From: Gordonibacter urolithinfaciens
Lineage (GTDB): Bacteria > Actinomycetota > Coriobacteriia > Coriobacteriales > Eggerthellaceae
Reading direction: 5' to 3'
NCBI RefSeq assembly: GCF_900199375.1
Contig: NZ_LT900217.1
Span: 1,612,001 to 1,676,000 of the forward strand
DNA length: 64,000 bases
Shown: piece by piece, positions 37,270 through 46,545 of the stretch
How the letters are laid out: every line of letters starts with the position of its first letter
Position numbering within the stretch: the first letter of the stretch is position 1
Made by a program: the position numbers and the translations under genes
The notes under the pieces: model-generated
The model's input: only the letters and a program-made list of their open reading frames with translations
Databases searched by the model: none
Told to the model about the DNA's origin: nothing

Positions 37270-40200
37270 ATGTTGGATGGGCTTTTACCCGGGCAAGGGC
37301 GTTTTGGTTTGTACGAACAGTTGAGAGATGGTAGGCTGATCGTTATGGAAAAGCACAGCGAGCAGGCGCATGGTATCCTGCAAACTTTTATAAGCGATGG
37401 GACGCCTGCAGCTATCGAGGCGCGTTACGCTTCGCTGCCGGCAATCGCCGCTGAAAGCGATTATGGGGATCTTGATCGCAATATCGTGGTCCTCGACACC
37501 GAGACGACCGGTTTCTCGTTCAATCACGACGAGCTGACGCAGATCGCCGCCGCCCGCATGGAGCAGGGGAGGATCGTCGACTGGTTCATCACGTTCGTGA
37601 ACCCGGGGAAGCCTATTCCGGAGGATGTCGCCTATTTGACCGATATCCACGACGAGGACGTGGCGGATGCGCCACTTCCATCCGATGCCTTGTCTGATCT
37701 GGTAAAATTCGTGGGAGATGCGAAAATAGTCGCGCATAATGCCGAGTTCGACCGCACGTTCACCACCCGCCATCCCAGTGGTTATCCGCTGCTGGAGAAC
37801 ACGTGGATCGATTCGCTCGACCTTGCGCGCATCGCGCTTCCGCGTTTGAAATCGCATCGCCTGCTCGACTTGGTGAAGGCCTTCGGCGCGCCGCTCTCGA
37901 CGCATCGGGCCGATGCCGATGTCGAGGCCACCTGCTCCATCTTCCGCATCCTCTTGGCGGCTGTCGGAGCGATGCCCGTGCCGCTCGTGCGCGAGATAGC
38001 GCGCATGGCGACGCCCGAGCAATGGCCGACCCAGGTCGTGTTCGATTATTTCGCCGGCAAAAGAGGCGATGATGATATCATATGCGCAGGTCAAACGAAA
38101 GAATTGGGAAAACCAGAATCCGAGGCAGCACGTCAGCGCTTCTCGCTGCGCGCCCTGCGCCGTGAGCGTGTGGCGAAGTTCGACCGCAAGCCGAAGACGG
38201 ATGCCGATGCCATAGCAGCCGATCCCCTCCGCGATCTGGCATTCCCTTCTGACGAGGAGATCACCACCGCCTTCGCCGCCGAAGGGTTGGTGGGAGGCCT
38301 CTATCGCAACTTCGAGCCGCGTGCCGAGCAACTGGCGATGGCCGAGGCCGTGCGCGCCGCCTTCGCCGCCTCCGAGAACCTCATGGTGGAGGCCGGTACG
38401 GGCGTGGGAAAGTCTATGGCCTATTTGGTTCCGGCAGCCTTGACGGCCCGCAAGAACAATATTGCCGTGGGTATTGCGACGAAGACCAATGCCCTGCTCG
38501 ACCAGCTTGTCTACCATGAGCTGCCGGCGCTGGGCACCGCGCTTGCGGAGGCGGGTATCACCGGTGGAAACGCTCCGTGCGATAATGCTGATGCCCTTGG
38601 TGAAAGCCCTGAAGGGCTCACCTATGCCGCGCTCAAGGGATTCTCCCATTACCCGTGCCTGCGGAAGATCGACCGCTTGACCGTCGAAGGGCCCGGCACG
38701 CGCCTCGTTGCCGGCAAGGAGCAGTCGCAGGCTCCCGCGCTCGCCGCGCTGCTCTCGTACATCGAGCAGACCGAGTACGACGACATGGACGGCCTGAAGA
38801 TCGATTACCGCCTGCTTCCGCGTTTCGCCATCACCACGACGAGCCACGACTGCCTGCGACGCAAGTGTCCCTATTTCGGCACGTCGTGTTTCGTTCACGG
38901 CGCCCGCCGCCGCGCCGAGAGCGCGGATATCGTGGTAACGAACCATAGCCTTCTGTTCTGCGATCTGGCTGCCGACGGGGGATTGCTGCCGCCGATCCGC
39001 TACTGGGTGGTCGACGAGGCTCACGGTGCCGAGGCCGAGGCTCGCCGCGCCTTCTCGCTGGCACTTTCGGCCGAGGATATCCTGCGCCTGACCACGCGCT
39101 TATCTGCCGACGAGGCGTCGCGCAATGTGTTCCTGCGCGCCGAGCGCCGTGTGATCGCGCCGGAGAAAGGGGAGGGCGCTGTGCTGTTCTACGCCCTCAC
39201 CAGCAAGGCGCGCGCCGCCGGCAAGGTCTACGGCGAAGCCGCCCGGGAGTTCACCTCCCACTTGAAGGACCTGTTGTTCTTCGATGCGAACAAGCGCGGA
39301 AAGGCCTACGACTACGTGGAGCTTTGGCTCAACGACGACATCAGGAGCAGCGAGACGTTCTCTTACGTGGCGTCGCTCGGCCGCGTGATGGCCGATGCGG
39401 CCGAGAAGCTCGTCACCCCGTGCCAGGAACTGGTGGGATACCTGGAGGACGTCGATGGCGCCGCCGACGTGCAGCGTGAGATAGCCTCCCTCGCTATGGA
39501 ATTGAAAGACCAGATCAGGGCCGTCGAGCTGATTCTCGTGCAAGCGCCGGATGGCTACGCCTACGCGGCGTCGCTCTGCCGCAAGAACGACAAGGCCACC
39601 GACAAGCTGGAGGCCCTGCTGCTCAATGTGGGCGAAGCGATGAACGAGACGCTGTACGCCCGCACCCATTCCGTGGTGTTCGCCAGCGCCACGCTGGCGG
39701 TGGACGAGAAATTCGACGCCTTCGAGGCGGCCCTGGGCTTGAACACCGGCGAACTGTCGCACTGCCGCGCTTGCAAGCTGGATTCGAGCTACGACTTCGA
39801 CGCGCATATGACGGTGTACGTGGCCTCGGACATGCCCGAACCGAACGACCCTGCCTACCTGGAGCGTTTGCAGGGGTTGCTCGTGGACGTGCACCGCGCG
39901 CAGCAGGGGTCGATGCTCACGCTGTTCACGAACCGCCGCGAGATGGAACGTTGCTTCGATGTGGTGCAGCCGGCGATCAAGACCGACGACCTGCGCCTCG
40001 TGTGCCAGAAGTGGGGCGTGTCGGTCAAAGGCCTGCGGGACGATTTCCTCGCGGACGAGCACTTGTCGCTGTTCGCGCTCAAGAGCTTCTGGGAAGGATT
40101 CGACGCACCGGGCGCCACGCTCAAGGGCGTCGTCATTCCGAAGCTGCCGTTCGCGAAGCCCACGGACCCGCTCTCATGCGAGCGTGCTGCACGCGACGAC

Positions 40201-40440
40201 CAGGCATGGAGGCGTTACGTGCTGCCTCAGGCCGTGCTGGAGACGAAGCAGGCGGCCGGCCGCCTCATCCGCAAGGCGGACGATCGCGGCGTGCTCATCC
40301 TGGCGGACACGCGCCTGGTGACGAAGGGCTACGGCAAGGCGTTCCTGAACTCGCTGCCCAGCCGCACCATCAAGGTGTGCACGTGTGCCGAGATCGTGGC
40401 GGAGCTCGCAGCGGCCGCTGACGACGAGTCGCCCGCCTGA
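37270..40440 (+). CDS. DinG-type helicase with N-terminal 3'-5' exonuclease domain
   Basis: A protein of about 1056 residues. The DEDDh exonuclease domain (about 71-235) shows VVLDTETTGF, then IVAHNAEFD and HRADADVEAT. The XPD/DinG-like helicase follows, with Walker A EAGTGVGKS near 372, four cysteines between about 463 and 542 (CLRRKCPYFGTSC) suited to an iron-sulphur cluster, and the DEAH box VVDEAHG near 581. The C-terminal motif QAAGRLIRKADDRGV matches motif VI. This exonuclease-helicase fusion is known in Gram-positive DinG. The start is uncertain: ATG 37243 is also possible and would include a parS in the coding sequence. Confidence 0.88.
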   Translation: MLDGLLPGQGRFGLYEQLRDGRLIVMEKHSEQAHGILQTFISDGTPAAIEARYASLPAIAAESDYGDLDRNIVVLDTETTGFSFNHDELTQIAAARMEQGRIVDWFITFVNPGKPIPEDVAYLTDIHDEDVADAPLPSDALSDLVKFVGDAKIVAHNAEFDRTFTTRHPSGYPLLENTWIDSLDLARIALPRLKSHRLLDLVKAFGAPLSTHRADADVEATCSIFRILLAAVGAMPVPLVREIARMATPEQWPTQVVFDYFAGKRGDDDIICAGQTKELGKPESEAARQRFSLRALRRERVAKFDRKPKTDADAIAADPLRDLAFPSDEEITTAFAAEGLVGGLYRNFEPRAEQLAMAEAVRAAFAASENLMVEAGTGVGKSMAYLVPAALTARKNNIAVGIATKTNALLDQLVYHELPALGTALAEAGITGGNAPCDNADALGESPEGLTYAALKGFSHYPCLRKIDRLTVEGPGTRLVAGKEQSQAPALAALLSYIEQTEYDDMDGLKIDYRLLPRFAITTTSHDCLRRKCPYFGTSCFVHGARRRAESADIVVTNHSLLFCDLAADGGLLPPIRYWVVDEAHGAEAEARRAFSLALSAEDILRLTTRLSADEASRNVFLRAERRVIAPEKGEGAVLFYALTSKARAAGKVYGEAAREFTSHLKDLLFFDANKRGKAYDYVELWLNDDIRSSETFSYVASLGRVMADAAEKLVTPCQELVGYLEDVDGAADVQREIASLAMELKDQIRAVELILVQAPDGYAYAASLCRKNDKATDKLEALLLNVGEAMNETLYARTHSVVFASATLAVDEKFDAFEAALGLNTGELSHCRACKLDSSYDFDAHMTVYVASDMPEPNDPAYLERLQGLLVDVHRAQQGSMLTLFTNRREMERCFDVVQPAIKTDDLRLVCQKWGVSVKGLRDDFLADEHLSLFALKSFWEGFDAPGATLKGVVIPKLPFAKPTDPLSCERAARDDQAWRRYVLPQAVLETKQAAGRLIRKADDRGVLILADTRLVTKGYGKAFLNSLPSRTIKVCTCAEIVAELAAAADDESPA

Positions 40441-40468
40441 CGGGCGGCGGTTCTCGCGGAGCCGATGC

Positions 40469-41860
40469 ATGGGCAAGCGAAACGACAAACTGGGACGGGC
40501 CGCCCACATCAAGCGACATACCGTGGGCACGTCGAACGAGATATCGTTCAGCGTGCTCGACGCCGCTAAAAACGAGCTGGAGGGGGACGTCGGGAAGGAC
40601 GCCGCCGCGCGCCCTTCCCGGTTCGGTCATGTGTCTCTGTTCACCTTGCCGCTACGTCGGAAGAAGAGCATCGCCACCCCCACAAAAGAGCGCGGTCTGC
40701 TGCTCTCGAGCGGTGAATTCGCCTCGGCGGAGAACCCGACCCCTGCTTCTTCTTTGGGAACGGTAGACGTCGGCTCTCCCAAATCCGATGTTGCGGGTCC
40801 GACTACGGTGCCAACAGGAGCGCCGCGCAAGACGGCCGCTGCCGGCTCCGCGGCGCCGGCAGGATCCGCCGCACCTGCCCTGCCCGCTCCCTCGAAGGTT
40901 CGTTCTCCCGAGGAAGAGATAGCCCTCCGCAAGGCCCGGCGCCGCCTTCATCGCATGTTGGCGGCTACCCTCGTGGTAGTGGTGGGTCTGTGCCTTGCGG
41001 GCGCGGGCGGTTGGTATCTTTACCAGGATCATCAACGGCATTTGCATCAGGTGGCCCAACTCGACGAGGCGCTCGATCTCATCAGGGAGGCTGACGAGAC
41101 GGTGGTGGCACTGGACGGGATCGTGGCGAATCCGCTCGATGCCGGCTCCTTGGCCCAAGCCGACAGCGTGCTCGCAAAGCTCCCCGCTGCGCTCGCACAG
41201 CTTGAGGAGGCCGATGCTGCCGCGCGCCGCGTGTCGGTTGACCTGCGCGAGTCCGAGGGCAAGGAGGCGGCGAACCAGACCGTTGCGGCCACAGGTGCGC
41301 GTACCGCGCTGATCGAGAGCGGCCGGCAGATCGTCGAGCAGGCGCAGCGGGCGGACGAGGCGGCGCGCGCCGTCAGGGAGGCATGGCAGAGGGTCGTCGA
41401 GGCCGATGCCCTCGCCCGCGATGCCGCCGCCTTGGTGGCCGATACCACCGCAGAGCATGTGACGGCCTCCAAGGATAAGACCAATGCGGCGGTCGGAGCC
41501 TTCGCAGATGCCCAGGCGGCGCTCGAAGCGCTTGACTCCGCGTATGCAGACGTCGATCTGGCGGGCCCGCTCGACTACGTGGCAAAGCGAATAGAGGCCA
41601 TGGGCCACGCGCTGGCGTCCGATGACGCGTTCCTGGCAAAAAACAAGGAGGAGGCCGTCGCCCAGAACGATGCCTACAACCGTGCGGATGCCGAGGCCGC
41701 GACGCTGGCCGCAGGCCTTCCCGACGATGTGGCGCAGCTGGTTTTCGATGCCTACGATCAGGCAACCGGCACGCTTTTCGAGACGTATTCAACGGCTCGT
41801 TCACAAGCTGGAGCAGCGGATGCGTTTCTTCGTGATTATTTGGGAACCACCAGCAAATAG
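40469..41860 (+). CDS. Hypothetical single-span membrane protein with coiled coil
   Basis: A 463-residue protein that I do not recognise. The first 150 residues are cytosolic and low complexity (Ala, Pro, Ser, Thr). One membrane helix lies at about 165-187 (MLAATLVVVVGLCLAGAGGWYLY). The remaining 275 residues are an Ala/Glu/Asp-rich helical region, likely coiled coil and outside the cell, with heptad-like leucines. The ATG at 40469 has GGAG eight bases upstream. It lies 28 bases after the DinG-type gene, so the two may be co-transcribed. Confidence 0.75.
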   Translation: MGKRNDKLGRAAHIKRHTVGTSNEISFSVLDAAKNELEGDVGKDAAARPSRFGHVSLFTLPLRRKKSIATPTKERGLLLSSGEFASAENPTPASSLGTVDVGSPKSDVAGPTTVPTGAPRKTAAAGSAAPAGSAAPALPAPSKVRSPEEEIALRKARRRLHRMLAATLVVVVGLCLAGAGGWYLYQDHQRHLHQVAQLDEALDLIREADETVVALDGIVANPLDAGSLAQADSVLAKLPAALAQLEEADAAARRVSVDLRESEGKEAANQTVAATGARTALIESGRQIVEQAQRADEAARAVREAWQRVVEADALARDAAALVADTTAEHVTASKDKTNAAVGAFADAQAALEALDSAYADVDLAGPLDYVAKRIEAMGHALASDDAFLAKNKEEAVAQNDAYNRADAEAATLAAGLPDDVAQLVFDAYDQATGTLFETYSTARSQAGAADAFLRDYLGTTSK

Positions 41861-41923
41861 CGTATACTAACGGCATATATGCCTAGCAGGATGTCACAAG
41901 TTCGTGAGCGAAAGGCAAAGGGT

Positions 41924-44900
41924 ATGCCGGAAATTCTAGACCACGTTGCATATTTGTCGCAGCAAATAGGCCCGCGTCCTGCCGGAACGGAAGAAGAGCA
42001 GCAGGCTGCGCTGTACATAACCGAGCAGATGCAGAAGGAAGCTGGCCTGTCGGCCGTCATCGAGGATTTCAGCGGTGCCGGAAGAGCCGACGCCCCCCGC
42101 GCGATCTGCTGTGGGGCCACTTTGGTCGTGGCCGTGCTGGCACTGTTCCTTTCCGTCATGGTTATCCCTGCTCTTATCGTGTCCCTGATCGCCTTGTTGC
42201 TGTTGGTTGCCGAGGTGCTCGACCGACCGGTGTTGTCAAAGACATTCGCGCGGGGGGTCAGCCAGAATGTCGTTGCGAAATACGAGCCCGGCTACACGTC
42301 CGAGGCAGGCGGCTCGCGGCGCCGCAAGATCATTCTCGTGGCTCGTTACGACAGCGGCAAGGTGCGCTCCGAGTTGAAGCAGCCCTTCCTTTCGGCGCTG
42401 CCCGTGCTCCGTTGGGTGAACCTCGGCGCCATGGCGGCCGTCCCGTTGCTGCTTGTTTTGCGGGCGACGCTCTTCCTCCATGCTGCCGGCACCACCGAGA
42501 TAGTGCTCAACGTGCTCATGGCCATCGTGCTCGTACTCGTGGCGCTGCCGGTTCTTGAAGCGCTTGCACACAAGTTTGCGGCCTATAACGAGGCGGCGAA
42601 CTGCAACGCCTCAGGCGTCTCCGTGCTGCTTGACGTGGCGCGTCGGGTGGGCCGCGGGCGGGTGAGCGAGGCCGAGCTGGCCGCGCGCGCCGAAGGGGCT
42701 GCCATCCATGGCGAGGAGGCTGCTCGTGCAGCCGGCCTCGTGCCCGAGGGAGTGGAGATCGTCTATGCGGCTTCCAACGTGAAACCTCCCGAGCTTGCTC
42801 CCCAAAGCGAGGCCGCCCGCCTGGCGGCCGCTAAGGCCGCCGTTGCCGCGCTCACGGGCAAGCCGGTAAGCGGACGCCTGTCCACCGACTTGGCCGAGAA
42901 TCTTGTCCAGGTGAAGGAGCCCCCGCTGCCGAGTCCGACCGACGTGGACTTCCAGTCGCAGCGCGGCGAGACCCGCGAGGCGTTCACCACCATTCCTGCC
43001 GAGACGGTGCAGGCGGCGCTTGCGAACGCAGAGGCTGCTGCTTTGAACGGGGCCGAAGCAGCCGCAGCAGCTGCCGCGGGTATCCCGACATCCTTCCCGC
43101 CTGCTCCCGCACCGGCTGCCGAGCCCGTTTCCAGCGACGGGGTGCCTGATTGGTTCAAGAAAGCTCAGGAGAAGGCTAAGAAACCCGTCGACAACAAGCA
43201 GGTGCACCGCTCACGCTATGCCGATGCCCTTGATGCTGCCCTCGGTGACAACGCGGAAGGTCCCGCCGAGGAACCTCCGACGCCGCCGTCCGACATGGAG
43301 GTGCGCCTGCAGAGTATGCGCGAAGGCATCATGGAGGTCAAAGCGCCGCAAGCAAATCGCTCGGATGAATCTCCGGCGGGCGGGCAAACGGAAACCTTCG
43401 CGAACACCGTCGCCGTCGCGATGGACGGCGCCGCTCCCGAAACGGTTCCTGCGCAGGCTTCGGCGACCATGCCGGAGGTGCGCTTCAAATCTCATGATGG
43501 TGCGGATGCCCCTGATACGGGTGCTACGTGCGCTATGCCGCCCATCGATGTGAGCGAGCTGCGCCTTGGCGACGTGCCGCCCATGGGAGATGTGCCCATG
43601 CCCTCGTTCCTCGATCCGGCGAAGGCTCAGGCCGAGAAGCTCGAGGAGCGCGGCGAGGTGAACCGCACCGCGAATCGCGTCGACGTGACCGCCGCGCCAA
43701 TCGGCGACAGCGGCCGTATCGAGCTCCAGTCGGCGCAGGGCGCCCCTTCGGTGCAGCCTGCTGGTGCACCCGTACCTGTGTCCCCTGAAGGCGGCGAAGC
43801 TGCTCCTGCTTCGCAACGTCGTCCCATCGTCCTGCCCGACATTGGCGTGGCGGCTGCCAACTTAACGCCCATCACCGAGCTGCCCAAGCAGCGTGCCCCG
43901 CTCGCCGAGGCCGAGACGTCCGGCAAGAGTGCGGCCAAGAGCCTTCTCACCATGCTGCCGTCCATCGAGCCCGTATCGGATACCGCCATCCCTGCAGTCG
44001 GCGATGCTCCTGCGGTGCCGGCTCCCCAGCGACCCGACCTGCGCGCAGCGCTTCCCTCGTTGTCCGGTGCCATCGCGCGACCCGACGAGGCTGCCGTCAG
44101 CACAGCCGGCGCATTCGTCCCGGCCGGCGCCACCGGGGCGTTCGCCCCGGTAGGCGATGAGTTGCTCGAGAACGTCGATCCCGACGACATCTACGTGGAT
44201 GATGCCGACGATTCCGCCTATGAGGGCGAGTATACCGAAACGGGTGCCTTCGCAGGTACCGGTTACGTGGAAATGCCGAAGTCGCGCGCGCATCGCTTCC
44301 TCGACAAGCTGCGTTTCCGCAAGCGCAAGGAAGAAGAGGAGCCCACGCCTCAAGAATGGCTCGAAGTAGACGAAACGTTCGATGCCCGTACCGCCGGCGC
44401 AGCGCGCGGCGGTTGGGAGAGTTTCCGCGAAGAGCAAAGTGCCGCCCCGGACTACTACGAGGAGACGTACGAGGACGATGCCTACGTCGACGACGGGGAA
44501 GAGGACTCTTACCTGGCTCCCTTGGTGGGGAAGAGCCCCGAGGACACGTTCGCGGGCGTCACGAGCGCCTCTCCCGCCGCTGGTTTTGCCGATGACGATT
44601 TCTCGCTCGACGATGTGGACGAGTACGAGGATGACGCGTTCCGCTCCGATGCCGGTCGACGCTGGAACGGCGGTGGATTCTCGCGCCTGCGCATGGGCCG
44701 TGCCAACGACGTGACGCCCGAGGAGCTGAACCCCGAGGACGACCTGCGGGCCGCCCATCCGGACGACCCGGCGACACCTCCCGAACTCAAGGAGATATAC
44801 CAGTTCCGCAACCCCGACATCAATACCGAGGTGTGGTTCGTCGCGTTGGGCTCCGAGCTGGCGCAGCACGGCGGCATGCATGCGTTCCTCGCCGAGCACA

Positions 44901-45256
44901 ACCAGGATCTGCGTGGTTCCATCATCATCGATATCGACGCGTTGGGTGCGGGCGAGCTCTGCATGATCGAGCGCGAAGGAATGTATCGCAAGGCCAAGGC
45001 CTCCTCCCGCATGAAGCGCTACACGAAGAAGGCATCGCAGGCCACCGGCCTGTCAATTGGCGCCGCGTCTATCATGTGGGAGGACAGTGCGGCTTCAATT
45101 GCAATCAAGCAGGGCTTCCAAGCTATGCACCTCGCCGGCATGGATGGTGCGAAACCGGCGTTCTTCGCGCAAGGGGACGATGTTCTCGAGAACATCGACG
45201 AGGAGACGTTGAACAACAATGCGGAATTCGTTATGGAGTTGTTGAAGAATATATAA
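41924..45256 (+). CDS. Degenerate M28-peptidase-like membrane protein split by a large disordered insert
   Basis: A 1110-residue protein. Its two ends look like one M28 aminopeptidase fold: IGPRPAGTEEEQQAALYI at 15-32, KIILVARYDSG at 135-145 and NCNASGVSVLLDVAR at 226-240, then the second half from about 955 (VWFVALGSELAQHGGMHAF, IIDIDALG). Metal ligands look lost: His becomes Arg141, the bridging Asp becomes Cys227 and the EE pair becomes SE. Membrane helices lie at about 60-98 and 165-212. About 700 Ala/Pro/Glu-rich residues separate the halves. The ATG at 41924 has AAAGG; an ATG at 41879 is possible. TATACT lies at 41863-41868. Confidence 0.75.
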   Translation: MPEILDHVAYLSQQIGPRPAGTEEEQQAALYITEQMQKEAGLSAVIEDFSGAGRADAPRAICCGATLVVAVLALFLSVMVIPALIVSLIALLLLVAEVLDRPVLSKTFARGVSQNVVAKYEPGYTSEAGGSRRRKIILVARYDSGKVRSELKQPFLSALPVLRWVNLGAMAAVPLLLVLRATLFLHAAGTTEIVLNVLMAIVLVLVALPVLEALAHKFAAYNEAANCNASGVSVLLDVARRVGRGRVSEAELAARAEGAAIHGEEAARAAGLVPEGVEIVYAASNVKPPELAPQSEAARLAAAKAAVAALTGKPVSGRLSTDLAENLVQVKEPPLPSPTDVDFQSQRGETREAFTTIPAETVQAALANAEAAALNGAEAAAAAAAGIPTSFPPAPAPAAEPVSSDGVPDWFKKAQEKAKKPVDNKQVHRSRYADALDAALGDNAEGPAEEPPTPPSDMEVRLQSMREGIMEVKAPQANRSDESPAGGQTETFANTVAVAMDGAAPETVPAQASATMPEVRFKSHDGADAPDTGATCAMPPIDVSELRLGDVPPMGDVPMPSFLDPAKAQAEKLEERGEVNRTANRVDVTAAPIGDSGRIELQSAQGAPSVQPAGAPVPVSPEGGEAAPASQRRPIVLPDIGVAAANLTPITELPKQRAPLAEAETSGKSAAKSLLTMLPSIEPVSDTAIPAVGDAPAVPAPQRPDLRAALPSLSGAIARPDEAAVSTAGAFVPAGATGAFAPVGDELLENVDPDDIYVDDADDSAYEGEYTETGAFAGTGYVEMPKSRAHRFLDKLRFRKRKEEEEPTPQEWLEVDETFDARTAGAARGGWESFREEQSAAPDYYEETYEDDAYVDDGEEDSYLAPLVGKSPEDTFAGVTSASPAAGFADDDFSLDDVDEYEDDAFRSDAGRRWNGGGFSRLRMGRANDVTPEELNPEDDLRAAHPDDPATPPELKEIYQFRNPDINTEVWFVALGSELAQHGGMHAFLAEHNQDLRGSIIIDIDALGAGELCMIEREGMYRKAKASSRMKRYTKKASQATGLSIGAASIMWEDSAASIAIKQGFQAMHLAGMDGAKPAFFAQGDDVLENIDEETLNNNAEFVMELLKNI

Positions 45257-45400
45257 AGGCGGCCGGCATCCCCGGTGCGCCTGCATCGCGGTACCGTATA
45301 ATGGCGGCCGTGTGTTGCTCGTAAGATTTCTTGAATCTCGCGCGTTCTCACGCGGGCGCTGCGCCCGATTCAACAAAGAACAGAAAGGTGTTTGGAAGCC

Positions 45401-45553
45401 ATGGCTATTGAAGCGTATTGCGTGAAGTGCAAGGCCAAGAAGATCATGCAGGACCCCGTCGAGAGCACGACGAAGAACGGCAAGCCCATCACGAAGGGCA
45501 AATGCCCCGACTGCGGTACCACCATCTGCCGTATCGGCGCCGCGAAGAAGTAG
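45401..45553 (+). CDS. Small zinc-ribbon protein (DUF5679-like)
   Basis: A 50-residue basic protein with two CxxC pairs, CVKC at residues 7-10 and CPDC at 35-38, plus a further Cys in TTIC. This spacing suggests a zinc ribbon. Similar short proteins (DUF5679) are common in actinobacteria and of unknown function. A strong ribosome-binding region (GAAAGG, GGAAG) precedes the ATG, and a TATAAT lies at 45297-45302. A stem-loop follows. Confidence 0.85.
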   Translation: MAIEAYCVKCKAKKIMQDPVESTTKNGKPITKGKCPDCGTTICRIGAAKK

Positions 45554-45580
45554 CTCCGGCTCATCCAAATCCTTGGACGT

Positions 45581-45616
45581 ACCACGGCCCCCGCGCTTCT
45601 GCTCGGGGGCCGTGGT
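45581..45616 (+). terminator. Stem-loop after the zinc-ribbon gene
   Basis: A 13-base perfect stem (45581-45593 with 45604-45616, core CCACGGCCCCCG) with a ten-base loop; no T run follows. Confidence 0.65.
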
Positions 45617-45643
45617 GTAGCCTGACCGGCCCGCGTCCATGGA

Positions 45644-45659
45644 TGTTTCACGTGAAACA
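45644..45659. other. parS site (exact)
   Basis: TGTTTCACGTGAAACA, 31 bases upstream of the tRNA-Gly -10 box (TATAAT, 45691-45696). Confidence 0.93.
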
Positions 45660-45706
45660 TTTTCCGTCTGCGTGCTGCTAGTATTTGCGCTATAATCTGT
45701 CATCAT

Positions 45707-45781
45707 GCGGGTGTCGCCAAGTGGTAAGGCCCAAGCTTCCCAAGCTTGTATTCGCGGGTTCGAGTCCCGTCACCCGCTCCA
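45707..45781 (+). tRNA. tRNA-Gly (CCC)
   Basis: A 75-base tRNA with encoded CCA. Anticodon loop TTCCCAA gives CCC. Acceptor GCGGGTG/CACCCGC is perfect. TATAAT lies 11 bases upstream. Confidence 0.96.
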
Positions 45782-45793
45782 TCGATACCACGG

Positions 45794-45816
45794 TCCAAGC
45801 TTCGGCTTGGATTTTT
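45794..45816 (+). terminator. Terminator of tRNA-Gly
   Basis: TCCAAGC/GCTTGGA with a TTCG tetraloop followed by TTTTT, 13 bases after the tRNA. Confidence 0.92.
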
Positions 45817-45841
45817 CGTTTAAAGGCGAAAGGATGCGCTC

Positions 45842-46507
45842 ATGATAGACGCAACGACGCCCCGGTTCAACACCTTCGTGTTCGACCTCGACGGCACACT
45901 GCTCGACACGCTACCCGACCTCGTGGTCCTCACGAATGCCGTGTTGCGCGAGTGCGGCTTTCCCGAGCGCACGTCCGCCGAGATCCTTAGCTATGTGGGC
46001 AACGGCGTGAAGGCGCTCATGTACCAGGCCGTTCCCCAGGATGCCGATGAGGAGGCTGTCGAGGCAGCCATGAGCCGTTGGAAAGAACTCTACCCGCAGT
46101 ACGGGTATCGCCTGACCAAGGCCTATGCGGGCATTCCAGAGACGGTTGCCGAGCTCAAGCGCCGAGGCGCGCGGCTCGGCGTGCTGTCGAACAAGTTCGA
46201 CGCGGGCGTCCAGGATGTCGTCGGGGCCTATCTGCCCGGCCTGTTCGCCGTGGCGCGCGGCGAGAGCGCCGATACCCCTCGCAAACCTGATCCGACAGGA
46301 CTTCTGCGTACCATCGAGGAGCTGGGGTCGACGCCCGAGCGCACCGCCTACGTGGGCGACTCGACGGGCGATATAGCCGTGTCTCGCAACGCTGGCACCT
46401 ATGCTGTGGCCGTCACGTGGGGTTATCACGGTGCTGAACGCCTTCGCGCGGCGTCGGCCGACCTGGTGATCGACGACCCGCGAGCGCTGCTCGACCTTTT
46501 GGGATAG
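45842..46507 (+). CDS. HAD-family phosphatase, phosphoglycolate phosphatase-like
   Basis: A 221-residue HAD hydrolase. Motif I FDLDGTLLDT lies at residues 14-23 with the nucleophile Asp, a helical cap (about 25-95) follows, motif II Ser is in GVLSNKFD, motif III Lys in PRKPDP and motif IV in YVGDSTGDI. The size and cap fit Gph/PgmB-type small-molecule phosphatases, but the substrate cannot be fixed from sequence. The ATG has AAAGGA eight bases upstream. It ends 38 bases before the VanZ-like gene. Confidence 0.85.
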   Translation: MIDATTPRFNTFVFDLDGTLLDTLPDLVVLTNAVLRECGFPERTSAEILSYVGNGVKALMYQAVPQDADEEAVEAAMSRWKELYPQYGYRLTKAYAGIPETVAELKRRGARLGVLSNKFDAGVQDVVGAYLPGLFAVARGESADTPRKPDPTGLLRTIEELGSTPERTAYVGDSTGDIAVSRNAGTYAVAVTWGYHGAERLRAASADLVIDDPRALLDLLG

Positions 46508-46545
46508 CCGCCCACTGTCTCGGACTGTTTGGGAGGACTGCCGCT

